Positions 33,435-43,199 of a DNA stretch of 64,000 nucleotides are shown here, piece by piece; within the stretch, counting starts at the first letter, position 1, and each line of letters opens with the position of its first letter. Below the pieces are notes generated by a model. The model ran no database searches. It saw only the letters and a list, made by a program, of their open reading frames with translations, and was not told the DNA's origin. Position numbers and translations under genes: made by a program. Source of the DNA: Hyphomonadaceae bacterium. Its GTDB lineage: Bacteria; Pseudomonadota; Alphaproteobacteria; Caulobacterales; Hyphomonadaceae. The DNA lies in assembly GCA_016714495.1 (NCBI GenBank), contig JADKDU010000004.1, positions 124,001-188,000 of the forward strand. Direction: 5' to 3'.

Positions 33435-34457
33435 CTAGAGCTCCACGCCAGCCCGCTTCAGGCCGAGCATCACGATCTTGTTCAAGAGATCCGCATAGCT
33501 TGTGCCCGCGTGCAGCGCCGCCTGCGCATACTCCTGGCTCGCCGCGATCTCCGGGTTCGGGTTCGCCTCGATGAAGTAGGGCACGTTGTCCTTCGACAGC
33601 CGGAAGTCGATCCGGCAATAGCCGTCCAGCTCCAGCGTATGGCTGATGCGTTTGGCCAGCGTACGGATCTTCGTCACCACGCTCGGCGGAAGGTCCTGCG
33701 CAGGGCCTTGCAGGATGCCGCGCTTCTCCTGATAGATCGGATCGTGCTTCACCTTCTCGGTCGCGATAGCGTGCGAGCCTTCGGCAAGGTTCGAGAAGCT
33801 CAGCTCCCACACCGGCAACACCTGAAGCCGGTCATTACCCAACACGCCGACATAGATCTCGCGGCCTTCGATATACTGCTCGGCGATCGCTGGCGTGTTT
33901 AGCCGCTTATGAATGAATGCCACGCGTTCAGCGAGCTTCTCGTCTGTATCCACAATCGACGCCTGCGCGATGCCCAGCGAAGCGTCTTCCCAAAGCGATT
34001 TCACGATCAGCGGAAACTTGAGCCTACCCGGTCGCCGCGCCTTCTTGCCCATCGGAAATACGGCGAACGCCGGCGCCGGCACGCGGTGATATTTCAGCAA
34101 TTTCTTCGATAGGTCCTTGCCGCGCGCCAGCATCATGCCGCGCGGATTGCAGCCGGTGTAGGGTACGCGCAGCAGCTCCAACAGCGCCACCACGTTCTGC
34201 GCGTAAAGCGACTCGCCGTGGAATTCCTCGAGCATGTTGAAGACGATATCCGGCTTCCAGTCTTCGACCGCGTCGCGGATCGGGGCCAGTTCGGTCTGCA
34301 CGCCCAGCATGCGCACTTCATGTCCGCTGGCGCGAAGCGTCGTTGAGACGTCGTACTCTGTCTTCCAGACATAGGTCTCCGACTCTGAAAGTCCCTCGAT
34401 ATTGTCGGGCGGGATCAGGTCAGGGTGGGCGAGGGCGAGAATACGTAGCGGCTTCAT
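33435..34457 (-). CDS. ATP-grasp ligase related to D-alanine--D-alanine ligase
   Basis: ATG 34457 overlaps the stop of the metallopeptidase gene (ATGA), giving 340 residues. The Ddl-like ATP-grasp core is clear: PYTGCNPRGMMLARGKDLSKK (lid and lysine), FPLIVKSLWEDASLGI, and the metal-binding FIEANPNPEI. It should form an acyl-phosphate and ligate an amino-acid or peptide amine. It is not a close Ddl and the cell-wall cluster is not here, so the true substrate is unknown. Coupling to a zinc peptidase suggests a paired maturation pathway. Confidence 0.8.
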   Translation of the reverse strand: MKPLRILALAHPDLIPPDNIEGLSESETYVWKTEYDVSTTLRASGHEVRMLGVQTELAPIRDAVEDWKPDIVFNMLEEFHGESLYAQNVVALLELLRVPYTGCNPRGMMLARGKDLSKKLLKYHRVPAPAFAVFPMGKKARRPGRLKFPLIVKSLWEDASLGIAQASIVDTDEKLAERVAFIHKRLNTPAIAEQYIEGREIYVGVLGNDRLQVLPVWELSFSNLAEGSHAIATEKVKHDPIYQEKRGILQGPAQDLPPSVVTKIRTLAKRISHTLELDGYCRIDFRLSKDNVPYFIEANPNPEIAASQEYAQAALHAGTSYADLLNKIVMLGLKRAGVEL

Positions 34458-35515
34458 ACCGCGAACCATTGCCGCCGCGATGTATGCAGCTGGTGGGCAA
34501 CCTTGTTGTTGATCAGTCTTACCATCGACTTTCGTAGTTCGCTTTCAGCGCCCGGCGCGCGCAGCTTGAGCGCGCGGGCGCGGTTTATGAGCTGGTCGAT
34601 CGTATTGTCCAACGCAAATTGATACGCGCCCGAAACGCGCCAGGCGGCATCGCGGATTTTTACGCGATTCTTGCGCAGGAACGCAGACGCCGGTTTCGAG
34701 CGCGCATGGCGCGGCTCATTGGAGAATATGCGTTGCAGGTCGCGGTCGTAGCGTGTGTCGGTGTCGACCGCATAATGCGCAAGCTTGCGTCCGTAATGGT
34801 CAGCCAGCGTCTTGTTGAGGCGGCCGACGGGGTCGACTTCCATGCGCCGCGTCAGCCCGGCCTTCATGCCCGAAATTTCGTGCATGAGTTCATCGACGAA
34901 TTCCAGTTTCTCCAGCGCGCCGGGCCATTCGGCGTACTTCGTCCGCCAGCTCGCGCGCGGCGTCAGCCACACGGCGAACGTTTCCGCGAAATCCTCGTCC
35001 GGATGGCTCTGCGCATACCAGCGCGGCAAGTGCTGGACGAAATCCCTGCTGTTGGGATTGGGGCGATAGCTGTCGGGATAGGGGGACGACGAACGTCCAA
35101 ACATCTCCTGCCATTTCCGGCGGCGGTGCAGGGCGTAGGCGTGCTGGATGATGTGGCCGGCTTCGTGCCGCAGGATCTGCATGCACTGACGCTTCGTGCC
35201 GCCTTCCACTTCCTTGAACATCTTACGCTCAAGTCGGGCGAGGCGCGGATGGGCGAGATAGAACGGGACGGCAATGCCCGGCGTTGTGTCGGGGCTGAAC
35301 CATTCGTCAGAAATCCAGGCGTGCGCCTGCACGAGTCCGCGGCGTTTCAGTTCGCCGTTCAGCTCCTTCATGCAGCCCTGGATCCAGGTGCCTTCGATGG
35401 AAACGTGGAGATCCTTGAGCCGCATCTCCAGCAGCTCGGAATCAGGCAGATATGACCACCAGGGCTGGCGCGACTTGGTGCGCATCGACCAGAGGGTGCC
35501 GCCAGAGTCGCCCAT
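34454..35515 (-). CDS. Putative zinc-binding metallopeptidase
   Basis: From ATG 35515 the protein is 353 residues. ILRHEAGHIIQHA holds HExxH (HEAGH), and DEDFAETFAVWL about 60 residues later provides the third ligand, matching the putative zinc-binding metallopeptidase family. The basic C-terminal half is poorly conserved to my eye. An inner ATG at 35485 is an alternative start. No signal peptide is seen, so it probably works in the cytoplasm. Its stop overlaps the ATG of the ATP-grasp gene. Confidence 0.8.
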   Translation of the reverse strand: MGDSGGTLWSMRTKSRQPWWSYLPDSELLEMRLKDLHVSIEGTWIQGCMKELNGELKRRGLVQAHAWISDEWFSPDTTPGIAVPFYLAHPRLARLERKMFKEVEGGTKRQCMQILRHEAGHIIQHAYALHRRRKWQEMFGRSSSPYPDSYRPNPNSRDFVQHLPRWYAQSHPDEDFAETFAVWLTPRASWRTKYAEWPGALEKLEFVDELMHEISGMKAGLTRRMEVDPVGRLNKTLADHYGRKLAHYAVDTDTRYDRDLQRIFSNEPRHARSKPASAFLRKNRVKIRDAAWRVSGAYQFALDNTIDQLINRARALKLRAPGAESELRKSMVRLINNKVAHQLHTSRRQWFAV

Positions 35516-36013
35516 GTCAAAAACGCTCCCCGAGGGACGCTGTTTCCCAAGAACCGGAGCGCCCCAGCCGCGTGGCTGTTGCATCAGAAATGCCGGATAT
35601 TCGGGATGACAAAAACAAGCGGGCGACCTCTCCGCGACGATGTGCGGATGGAACGCTTTCTAAACCATAAATCTCTGGTCGCGCTTCAGGAAAATCGATG
35701 TTTGCCCCGTAAAAAGTGCACATTCCGTATATCCCGCACGCAGTCCGGCCCAGCCGGCAGGCAGCCGCCCGGCCCGGGGTTTGCGCCCTGCGCCGATTTC
35801 CGCCGGAGAGGCGCTCCGCCTCGTTTCGCCTGTCACACAATTATTGTTGCACCGGGGGACGAAACTCCCTATCTGCACCGTCCAATAACCGGCTGCGCGA
35901 AGGGCCCCAAACGGGGAAGACGGCGACCAGCGGTGATGCGCTGACCTGGGCCTAGGCAAAAGCCGAAGCTGCGGTCGTTGGTTCGTCACTCTCGTCTTCG
36001 GAGCCTACGCCCC
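35516..36013. other. Divergent intergenic region without a recognised gene
   Basis: These 498 bases separate the metallopeptidase and acetyltransferase genes. Reading frames here are short and of arginine-rich, shadow-like composition. Visible elements are the palindrome ACAATTATTGT in an AT-rich stretch near 35838-35848 and a small hairpin CCCCAAACGGGG near 35905-35916. The segment 35840-36000 could be a structured RNA, but I matched it to no known family. Confidence 0.4.
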
Positions 36014-36517
36014 GTGAACACCATCCCCGCCTATGAAATCGTTCCCGATTCGCCAGAGCATTCGGACGCCGTCGAGGCGCTATACGACGACGTTTTCGGC
36101 CCGGGCCGCTTCGCCAAGACGGCCGAGCGCCTGCGCGAAGGCAACACCAAGATCGCCGACGCCAGCCTCCTCGCCGTCGATTCCGACGGCGTTACGGGCG
36201 TCGTCCGTGTCTGGCCGGTGAAAGTCGGCGAGGGCGGGCGCGCAGCCTTTCTTGGGCCTATTGCTGTCGCGGAGAGACGTCGCGGCAACGGCGTCGCCTT
36301 CAAGCTCATGGAACGCGCCATCGGCGTCTGCCGCGAGCAGGGCTATGCCGCCGTCATCCTGGTAGGCGACCACGAATACTATGAGCGTTTCGGCTTTCAC
36401 CCCGCTGGCGAGGGCCGCTTCCTGCTGCCCGGCCCAGTCGACCAGAAACGCGTCCTCATCCGCGACCTCTCAGATCGCGCCGCCAAGCTCAAGGGCGAAC
36501 TCAGCGTCCCGCGTTAG
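36014..36517 (+). CDS. GNAT-family N-acetyltransferase
   Basis: GTG 36014, with GGAG about ten bases upstream, gives 167 residues. The acetyl-CoA pyrophosphate loop is RRRGNGVAFKLME near residue 87, preceded by AAFLGPIAV, and GDHEYYERFGF is the typical motif of the predicted N-acetyltransferase (YhbS-like) group. Substrate unknown. Its stop overlaps the convergent VWA-type gene by four bases. Confidence 0.8.
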   Translation: MNTIPAYEIVPDSPEHSDAVEALYDDVFGPGRFAKTAERLREGNTKIADASLLAVDSDGVTGVVRVWPVKVGEGGRAAFLGPIAVAERRRGNGVAFKLMERAIGVCREQGYAAVILVGDHEYYERFGFHPAGEGRFLLPGPVDQKRVLIRDLSDRAAKLKGELSVPR

Positions 36518-38559
36518 CGGCCTTCGCGCCGCCAGGCGAGCATCAGGAAAGCGCATGCCAGCAGCATGCCGATCACGCCCGGCAGCAGCGTCGTCGACTC
36601 CGTCGCGCGGACCGCATAGGCGCCGCGCTGGCGCAGGCCCAGCCAGTCCGAGCCCGCCGCGTTGCCGCGTTCCCCGATCCGGTCGATGCGCGGCATCGTG
36701 GGTGACCCATCGGCGCCGAGACGGAACACGCCGCCCAGCGTCGCCGCCGCAATCGGCTGCAGCTTGTCCGGCGTCGCACGCAGATCGAGATATTCGCGCG
36801 GATGCGTCGGTCCGCGCAGCGTCACGGCGTTGAGCTTGCCGCTCGTAGCGCGATAGAGCCCCAGCTCTTTCGCCGGGAGGACCGCGCGATAATTGCCCGG
36901 CGACACCAGCGACCATGGGCTTTCAGCCTTAACGCCATCCGGTCCCGCGACAGACAGCGGAGCCGGCGCGTCCGACATGGTGTGCAGGCTCGCCGTCACC
37001 TCGGGCGCTGACCCAGCCTGCAGCTCCAGCAGCTCTTCTTCGAGCTCAGGCTCCTTCATCAGCCAGTGCGCTGTGCGGCGGATCAGCTCCGCATACGGCC
37101 CGCCGCCCTCATAACCGCGCGCCCACAGCCACAATTGGTCCGACATCACCGACGCCACGCGTCCCTGACCCACGCGGTTCAGCAGCAACAGCGGATGGCC
37201 GTCCGGCGTCTGCATCAGCGCCTCGGACTTGCCCTGGTCCATCTTCATGTAGCGCATCCACGGGCCCCAGCCCTCGGTCGGCAGCGTCGCCGTCACCGAA
37301 TGACGCTTGCCCAGTTTGGTCAGCTGCGGCGTGAACTTGCCGTCCACCACTTCACCCGTCGCCCGCCCGGGCAGAACCCCGCCCAGCGGCGTGTTGTAAA
37401 GAATGTAAGCGCCCGGATAGGGGGGGCCGGCCGCGATTAGCAGCGCTCCGCCGCGCTCCACATACCGCGCGACACGATCAAGATACTGTTCCTCCAGCAC
37501 CGACGGCCGCAGCTCGTGGTCGAAGATCACCAGGTCGAACTCGTCGAGCTTCTCGCGGAACAGCTGCGGCTTCGGGAAGGCGATCAGCGCGATTTCCTCG
37601 ATCGGCACATTGTCCGATTTCTGCGGCGGCCGAAGGATCGTGAAGTGAACCAGATCTACTGCCGGATCGGATTTCAGCAGGTCGCGCCAAACCCGCGCGC
37701 CCGCATGCGGTTCGCCCGTCACTAGCAGCACACGCAGACGGTCCTGCACGCCTGAAATCCGCGCCGAGGCGAGGTTGTTCGCCAGCGTCAGCTCGTTCGG
37801 AATGCCTTCGACCGAAAGCACGACAAGGTTCTCGCCGCGCCGCTTCAGTGTGAACGAGATCATCGACGGCTCGCCGACCTTCACGCTCTGCGGCGGCTGC
37901 ATCTCGCCATTGATCGTGATCGCAACCGGCACAGTCTGCGCCGTCGGATCATTCACCTGCACCCGCATGTCGACCTTCTGGTCGATAATCGAGAACGAGG
38001 GGACCTGTTGGATCTCGATATTGCGGTCGATCTCGTCATCGCCCCCGACGATCAGCGCATGCACCGGCCCCATCGGCTTGGCGTCATCCGCATTCGTCGG
38101 CGCATCGTGGATCTGCCCATCCGTGATGAGGATCGCGCCCGCTATTCGCTCGCGCGGCGCGTCCGACAGCGCTGACTGCAGGGCCACATAAAGATCAGTG
38201 CCGTCCGCGCCGGGATCGGTCTCTGCAACGCGCAGCTCCAGCGTTTCGTCCGCATCGATCTGCTTGCGCACGGCGTCATACGCCGCCTGCGCCGTCTCCG
38301 TGCGGCCGCGAAAATTCATGCTCTCCGAGCGGTCCATCACGACCGCCACGATATCCTTCAGCGGCTCGCGCTGTTCCTGGATCCACAGCGGATTGGCCAG
38401 CGCCAGCGCCAGCACGGTCAGCGCGAGCGCGCGGAACAGCCACGCCTTGCCGCGCAAATAGAGATAGACGCCCCATAGCGCCACGGCGCCGGCCACGAGC
38501 ACCCAGAGGGCGATCCATGGAATGAGCGGATCAAACGCAAGACGGGATGCTTCGAGCAT
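36514..38559 (-). CDS. Membrane VWA/glutamine-amidotransferase-like protein of the MoxR cluster
   Basis: The 681-residue protein has two N-terminal membrane helices and one at the very C-terminus. After the first helices, VAVVMDRSESMNFRG carries a MIDAS-type DxSxS, so a VWA-like fold is present. A middle segment (LLIAAGPPYPGAYI) resembles a glutamine-amidotransferase-like domain. It is the last gene of a moxR-DUF58-DUF4159 operon, separated by two bases from the preceding stop. These clusters are linked to envelope stress and protein assembly, but molecular function is not established. Confidence 0.75.
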   Translation of the reverse strand: MLEASRLAFDPLIPWIALWVLVAGAVALWGVYLYLRGKAWLFRALALTVLALALANPLWIQEQREPLKDIVAVVMDRSESMNFRGRTETAQAAYDAVRKQIDADETLELRVAETDPGADGTDLYVALQSALSDAPRERIAGAILITDGQIHDAPTNADDAKPMGPVHALIVGGDDEIDRNIEIQQVPSFSIIDQKVDMRVQVNDPTAQTVPVAITINGEMQPPQSVKVGEPSMISFTLKRRGENLVVLSVEGIPNELTLANNLASARISGVQDRLRVLLVTGEPHAGARVWRDLLKSDPAVDLVHFTILRPPQKSDNVPIEEIALIAFPKPQLFREKLDEFDLVIFDHELRPSVLEEQYLDRVARYVERGGALLIAAGPPYPGAYILYNTPLGGVLPGRATGEVVDGKFTPQLTKLGKRHSVTATLPTEGWGPWMRYMKMDQGKSEALMQTPDGHPLLLLNRVGQGRVASVMSDQLWLWARGYEGGGPYAELIRRTAHWLMKEPELEEELLELQAGSAPEVTASLHTMSDAPAPLSVAGPDGVKAESPWSLVSPGNYRAVLPAKELGLYRATSGKLNAVTLRGPTHPREYLDLRATPDKLQPIAAATLGGVFRLGADGSPTMPRIDRIGERGNAAGSDWLGLRQRGAYAVRATESTTLLPGVIGMLLACAFLMLAWRREGR

Positions 38560-38561
38560 GA

Positions 38562-41500
38562 CTAGTCAGCCTTGTCCCGAGACGTCCCCCGCCGGTCGAG
38601 CAGTTCCGGGATGTGAACCTGGTCTTCCTTGTAGTTCCCGGTGAGGATGTACATCACGAGGTTGATGCCGAAGCGGTAGGCCATCTCACGGGCGTTCTCG
38701 CCGCCATCCATCGAGCGCAGGCCTTTGCCCGTATTGCGATCGATGGCCCACGCGCCGGCCCAGTCCGATCCGCCGATGAACAGGCCCGAGACGCCATCGC
38801 CGCGCCGCGTATCGCGATCCGCCGCGCCGCTCTCGATCCACAGGCGTCCGTTGAGACGACCGGGGAAAGACCGGATCAGGTAATAGCTCTTGGTCAACAC
38901 ATGCGTCGCCGGCGCGGGCTGCAGCGGCGGCGCATCAATGCCCGCCAGAAGCTGCTGCAGGTTCTGCGAGACATCCCGTCCGGGCGCCGCATCGCGCGTA
39001 TCCACGAAGAACGCGCCGCCTGCGCGCAGATAGGCGTTCACCTTCGCCACCGCCGCCGGAGGCAACGCCTTCGCATTGCGCGGCACGGCGTAATAGATCA
39101 GCGGATAAAGCTCGAGACTGTCGCGCGCGAGATCGATGCCATGCGGCTCGTCCGGCTCCACCGACGTCCGCTGACCCAGCTGGTAAGACAATCCGAACAA
39201 GCCCGCCGCCGTCGTCTCGTCGAGGCTGCGATCACCCGTCTTCACATAAGCGAAGCGAAGATGCGCGGCCGCCTCCTTGCCCAGCTGTTCCGAACTCTTC
39301 TGCGCGAAAGCCGGCTGCGGATTCAGTGTCGCCGCAGCGATGAAGAAAACCGCCAGCACGCCTGCCGCCTGCCGCCCGAAGCGCGGCAACCGTCCCGCGA
39401 ACGCCAGTGCGATCAAAAGGTCGAGCGCCACAATGCCCAGCGCCAGCGCGAGCATCCATCCGCCCAGACCCGCACGTTCCACGACAGCTTCCTGTTCTGT
39501 TACCTTGGCGATGCCCGGCCACGTCTCGACCACCTGCGGCGCCGGCGCGCCCGCATTCAACGCCCGCTCACCGGCCGGTCCGGTGTAAAGTCCCGGAGGC
39601 GTCGTCGGGCTCGGCGCAGTTTTTAGGAAATCCACGGCCGCGATCGGCGTCGCGCTTGCTTGCGGCGGTTGCAGCACGCCATATCCATCCAGCACCCGCA
39701 CGGGCGCCAGCGTGCCTTCGGAGCCCAGCGCCGTCGCGCCAGAACGCTCGCCGCCAGACACCACCGACCGGCGCAGCATCTCAACGAACGCGCCGGTATA
39801 GGGGAGGTCAGACCAGTCCGGGTCAGCCGTCACATGGAATAACACCAGCTCGCCGCGCCCGATGCGCCGCGCCGTAACCAATGGCGTCCCATCTTCCAGC
39901 CGCGCCCATGTCAGGCTGTCCAGCTCTGCCGAAGGCTGCGCCAGAACCTGCTGGCGCACGGCTGTATCCGAGGGGCGCGGAATGCCGATGAACGGCGAAT
40001 TGTTGTCGAACGGCGCAATCCGCTGCGGCGTCTCCCAAGACAGCGACGATCCCAGCGAGCGTGAAGTCGGCCGCAACGGCACCGGTGTGAAGGGATCATC
40101 CTGCGCGGCCAGGCGCGGACCAGCGAAGCGGATCAGCACGCCGCCCTTCTCGATCCACTCTGTCAGCTTTGCGCGCGTGCCTTCCTCGATCGTGCCGCGG
40201 TCGCCCAGCACGATCGCGTCGATCGGCGAGTCCAGCAGGTCAGGCAGCTTCTTCTCGGTCAGCTGCGCATAAGGCTGCAAAGCCTTGCGCACATAGTAAT
40301 GTTCAGACAGCAGCGGCTGCGCCTCGTCGCGCGTATCGGCAAGGCCGACATGCGGCCGCCGCGCTGTGTCATCCCACAGCCACACGCCGCCTGCCGAAGG
40401 CGATCCGCCGATGCGGAACCGCGCCACGCGGTTCAGCGCCGCCGCCGGAATAGCGAACAACGCATCCGCTGTCATCGACCCGCCGTCGAACGAAATCCGC
40501 GTCGATGCGATCGACGCGCCTTCCGCCGTTTCAGCGATAACGTCCGCCGTCGCGCCCGGCAGGCTGTTGGCCCGCACCACCGAAACTCGCGCGCCTTCGG
40601 CGGACGAATCCGCAGATGTGATCGCAAAGGCATTCTTCGGCCGCGTGACCCGAACCTCGGTCGCCGCCTTCGCCGACAGGCCGCGCGCAAACGCGTCGCT
40701 ATCGTCATTGTTGAAGCCGTCCGTCGCCCAAATGATGCGACCCGGCTTGAGGCCAGTCTCATCCAGCTTCTTCAGCGCATCCAGCCGCTTGGGCAGCCAC
40801 GCTGCCGGCCGCGTATTGCGCAGCAGCTGTCGCGCCGTTTCTGCATCCAGCACTTCGGAAGGATCGCGCGTCACTTCGCGCGGCGCCGTGAACATCACAT
40901 GGATCGCGCCGCCATCCTGCGATGTCTCATCCACCGCCGAGGTCGCTGTCCGCACAAGATCACGCCAGCGCTCGGCGCTGGTCCAGCCATCATCCACCAC
41001 GATCAGCGTGCCGCCGCTCGTATTGATCTGCGCATTCGGCGCCCAAGTCGGCCGCGCAAAGCCCAGGATAGCAAGACCCAGCGCAATCATCCGCAGCAGC
41101 AACAGCCACCATGGCGTGCGCGCCGGCGTCTCTTCATCCGGCCTCAGATCGTCCAGCAGCGCCAGCGAGGGCAGCGCGAAGCGCTTCGGCTCCGGCGGCG
41201 TCGCGCGCAGCAGCAGCCAGAGCAGCGGCAAAGCCAGCAGGCCAAGCAGCGCCCAGGGTTGCAGGAAAAGGAATGGACCAAGGCTCACGCTGCGGCTCCG
41301 CTGATGGCAAAGCCAGGCAAGCTTGCCCAGCGGCGTGCGTGTTTCTTCGCTCGTCACATGCGTGACAAAGCGCCAACCCAGTTCGCCGGCCAGCGATAGC
41401 ATGTCGGCGCGGCGTTGTTCGAATTTTCCGAGATATCCCTCGCGGATCGATTCAGCGCGCCCGATCAGCCGCTCGCGATCCTGTCCCGGCCGGAAGAACC

Positions 41501-42158
41501 GCACGCGGCCGTTGAACGGATAAGCTTCCTCGATCGGGTCGCACACCTGCAGCAGCACGCCATCGCGGCACTTGGCGGCCACCGGGGTCAGCCGTGCCCG
41601 CCACTCATCCAGCGATGAATAGAAGTCGCTGCAGATCACCACGGCCGCCGTATCACGAGGCGGCTTGGGGAAGGGCGTCTCAGGCCTGAAGTTGCGGATA
41701 TCCTCGCCGACGCGCGCCGGCGCCCGCGCGCCCGACACGGCGCCGCGTCCGCCGCCCAAGGCGCCGCAACGCTCGCCTGACCGCGAAAGCGCTCCGGCAA
41801 GCGCCATCGACAACAGCAGCGCACGATCCGCCTTGAATGGAACCGTTGCTGCGCTGGACCAGTTGAAGCCCGGCGTCGGATCCACCCAGAACAAGAAGGT
41901 TCGCGCCGTCTCCAGCTCGGTCTCTCGCACAAACAGATGTTCCTCGCGCGCCGACCTGCGCCAGTCGACGCGATCCGCGCCGTCTTCCGACGTGTGCCGA
42001 CGATACTGCCAGAAGTTCTCGCCAGTCCCCGACTTGCGCCGTCCCGCCGATCCCATATGCGCCGCACTCGCCGCGCGGGCGCGCGTCGTCAGCGTGCCGA
42101 GATCGTTCGCAAGCGCGGACGCTTCGGCTTTCAGTTGACTAAGTGGCGCCTGTGGCAC
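38562..42158 (-). CDS. Fused DUF58 and BatA/DUF4159 open frame
   Basis: One 1198-codon frame. Codons 1-290 are a DUF58 protein (WQYRRHTSEDGADRVDWR is its signature). From about codon 291 a separate protein begins: BatA-type N-terminal helices (SLGPFLFLQPWALLGLLALP), a long periplasmic part and the C-terminal DUF4159 (RFAYVKTGDRSLDE ... LFIGGSDWAGAWA). Other alphaproteobacteria encode these as two genes of about 290 and 910 residues. Deleting one A from AAA at 41309-41311 (T on this strand) restores a DUF58 stop overlapping a GTG start at 41288. The fusion is therefore probably an indel. Confidence 0.8.
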   Translation of the reverse strand: MPQAPLSQLKAEASALANDLGTLTTRARAASAAHMGSAGRRKSGTGENFWQYRRHTSEDGADRVDWRRSAREEHLFVRETELETARTFLFWVDPTPGFNWSSAATVPFKADRALLLSMALAGALSRSGERCGALGGGRGAVSGARAPARVGEDIRNFRPETPFPKPPRDTAAVVICSDFYSSLDEWRARLTPVAAKCRDGVLLQVCDPIEEAYPFNGRVRFFRPGQDRERLIGRAESIREGYLGKFEQRRADMLSLAGELGWRFVTHVTSEETRTPLGKLAWLCHQRSRSVSLGPFLFLQPWALLGLLALPLLWLLLRATPPEPKRFALPSLALLDDLRPDEETPARTPWWLLLLRMIALGLAILGFARPTWAPNAQINTSGGTLIVVDDGWTSAERWRDLVRTATSAVDETSQDGGAIHVMFTAPREVTRDPSEVLDAETARQLLRNTRPAAWLPKRLDALKKLDETGLKPGRIIWATDGFNNDDSDAFARGLSAKAATEVRVTRPKNAFAITSADSSAEGARVSVVRANSLPGATADVIAETAEGASIASTRISFDGGSMTADALFAIPAAALNRVARFRIGGSPSAGGVWLWDDTARRPHVGLADTRDEAQPLLSEHYYVRKALQPYAQLTEKKLPDLLDSPIDAIVLGDRGTIEEGTRAKLTEWIEKGGVLIRFAGPRLAAQDDPFTPVPLRPTSRSLGSSLSWETPQRIAPFDNNSPFIGIPRPSDTAVRQQVLAQPSAELDSLTWARLEDGTPLVTARRIGRGELVLFHVTADPDWSDLPYTGAFVEMLRRSVVSGGERSGATALGSEGTLAPVRVLDGYGVLQPPQASATPIAAVDFLKTAPSPTTPPGLYTGPAGERALNAGAPAPQVVETWPGIAKVTEQEAVVERAGLGGWMLALALGIVALDLLIALAFAGRLPRFGRQAAGVLAVFFIAAATLNPQPAFAQKSSEQLGKEAAAHLRFAYVKTGDRSLDETTAAGLFGLSYQLGQRTSVEPDEPHGIDLARDSLELYPLIYYAVPRNAKALPPAAVAKVNAYLRAGGAFFVDTRDAAPGRDVSQNLQQLLAGIDAPPLQPAPATHVLTKSYYLIRSFPGRLNGRLWIESGAADRDTRRGDGVSGLFIGGSDWAGAWAIDRNTGKGLRSMDGGENAREMAYRFGINLVMYILTGNYKEDQVHIPELLDRRGTSRDKAD

Positions 42159-42179
42159 TGGGGGGCGGTCCTTGGGCGG

Positions 42180-43193
42180 TTACGCGGCTTTGGAAGCAAG
42201 TTCCTGAATCAGCGACGACAGCGTCCCCCCCTGTCCTGTAGGATCGTAGGCCAGCGCCATGCGGTGGCCGAGCGCCGGTTCAGCCAGCGCCTCGATGTCA
42301 TCCAGCGACGGCGCAAGGCGTCCGCGCAGCAGCGCACGTGAGCGCGCCGCCAGCATCAGCGCCTGACCTGCACGCGGGCTCGGACCCCAGTCGACCCGCT
42401 TCTTCACCTGCGGATGATCCGATTGTTCCGGCCGCGCCGAACGCACGAGCCGCAGGATCGCCTCCAGCACCGTCTCGGGCACCGGCATCCGCCGCACGAG
42501 GTTCTGCAGGCCGATCAGCTTCTCGGCATTGAGGATCGGGTTCACCGTCTGGTCGCTCATCCCCGTCGTCTCGACCAGGATGCGCCGCTCGGTCTCATTG
42601 TCCGGATACGTAACGTCCACTTTCAGCAGGAAGCGATCGAGCTGCGCTTCCGGCAGCGGATATGTGCCTTCTTGTTCGATCGGGTTCTGCGTCGCCAGCA
42701 CGTGGAACGGCTTGGGCAGGTCATAGCTCGCCCCCGCCACCGTCACATGCCGTTCCTGCATCGCCTGCAGCAACGCCGACTGCGTCCGCGGCGAAGCGCG
42801 GTTTATCTCATCGGCCATGAGCAGCGAGGTGAAGATCGGACCCTTCACGAAGCGGAAGGAGCGACCCGAGGCGCTCTCGTCCAGGATCTCCGAACCCAGA
42901 ATGTCGGACGGCATAAGGTCTGGGGTGAACTGCACCCGGCCCCAGTCGAGACCCAGCGCACGCGCGGTAGTCTCCACCAGCTTGGTTTTAGCAAGACCCG
43001 GCGCGCCGATCAGCAGGGCGTGTCCGCCCGCCAGAATGGTCGACAGCACCAGCTCGACGACGCGTTCCTGTCCGAACACGACTTTCCCGATCTCGGCGCG
43101 AACCTGCGCCAGAAGCTGCACAGCGGCGTCGGCATCCTTCACGATGTCGGCGGACGGGGCGTTGGCGATAGCGGCTTCACTCATGCTCAGCAT
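42180..43193 (-). CDS. MoxR-family AAA ATPase
   Basis: The 337-residue protein has an AAA_3 core: Walker A LIGAPGLAKTKLVE near residue 75, Walker B LMADEINRASPRTQSALLQAM, and sensor residues before an AAA lid. MoxR proteins act as chaperone-like ATPases with VWA partners, which here are the DUF58/BatA/VWA genes directly downstream (21 bases). Start may be ATG 43193 or 43184. The divergent DUF1285 gene starts only 6 bases away from the longer choice. Confidence 0.9.
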   Translation of the reverse strand: MLSMSEAAIANAPSADIVKDADAAVQLLAQVRAEIGKVVFGQERVVELVLSTILAGGHALLIGAPGLAKTKLVETTARALGLDWGRVQFTPDLMPSDILGSEILDESASGRSFRFVKGPIFTSLLMADEINRASPRTQSALLQAMQERHVTVAGASYDLPKPFHVLATQNPIEQEGTYPLPEAQLDRFLLKVDVTYPDNETERRILVETTGMSDQTVNPILNAEKLIGLQNLVRRMPVPETVLEAILRLVRSARPEQSDHPQVKKRVDWGPSPRAGQALMLAARSRALLRGRLAPSLDDIEALAEPALGHRMALAYDPTGQGGTLSSLIQELASKAA

Positions 43194-43199
43194 TTACCT

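Noticed and set aside
35840..36000. Possible 6S or tmRNA-like RNA upstream of the acetyltransferase
   Set aside because: Only short hairpins were visible, with no match to known 6S, tmRNA or SRP features and no typical neighbours; reported only as an unassigned intergenic region.
41285..41320. A true natural DUF58-DUF4159 fusion protein
   Set aside because: A single base in AAA explains it and restores a normal overlapping stop/start; kept as a finding about a probable indel instead.
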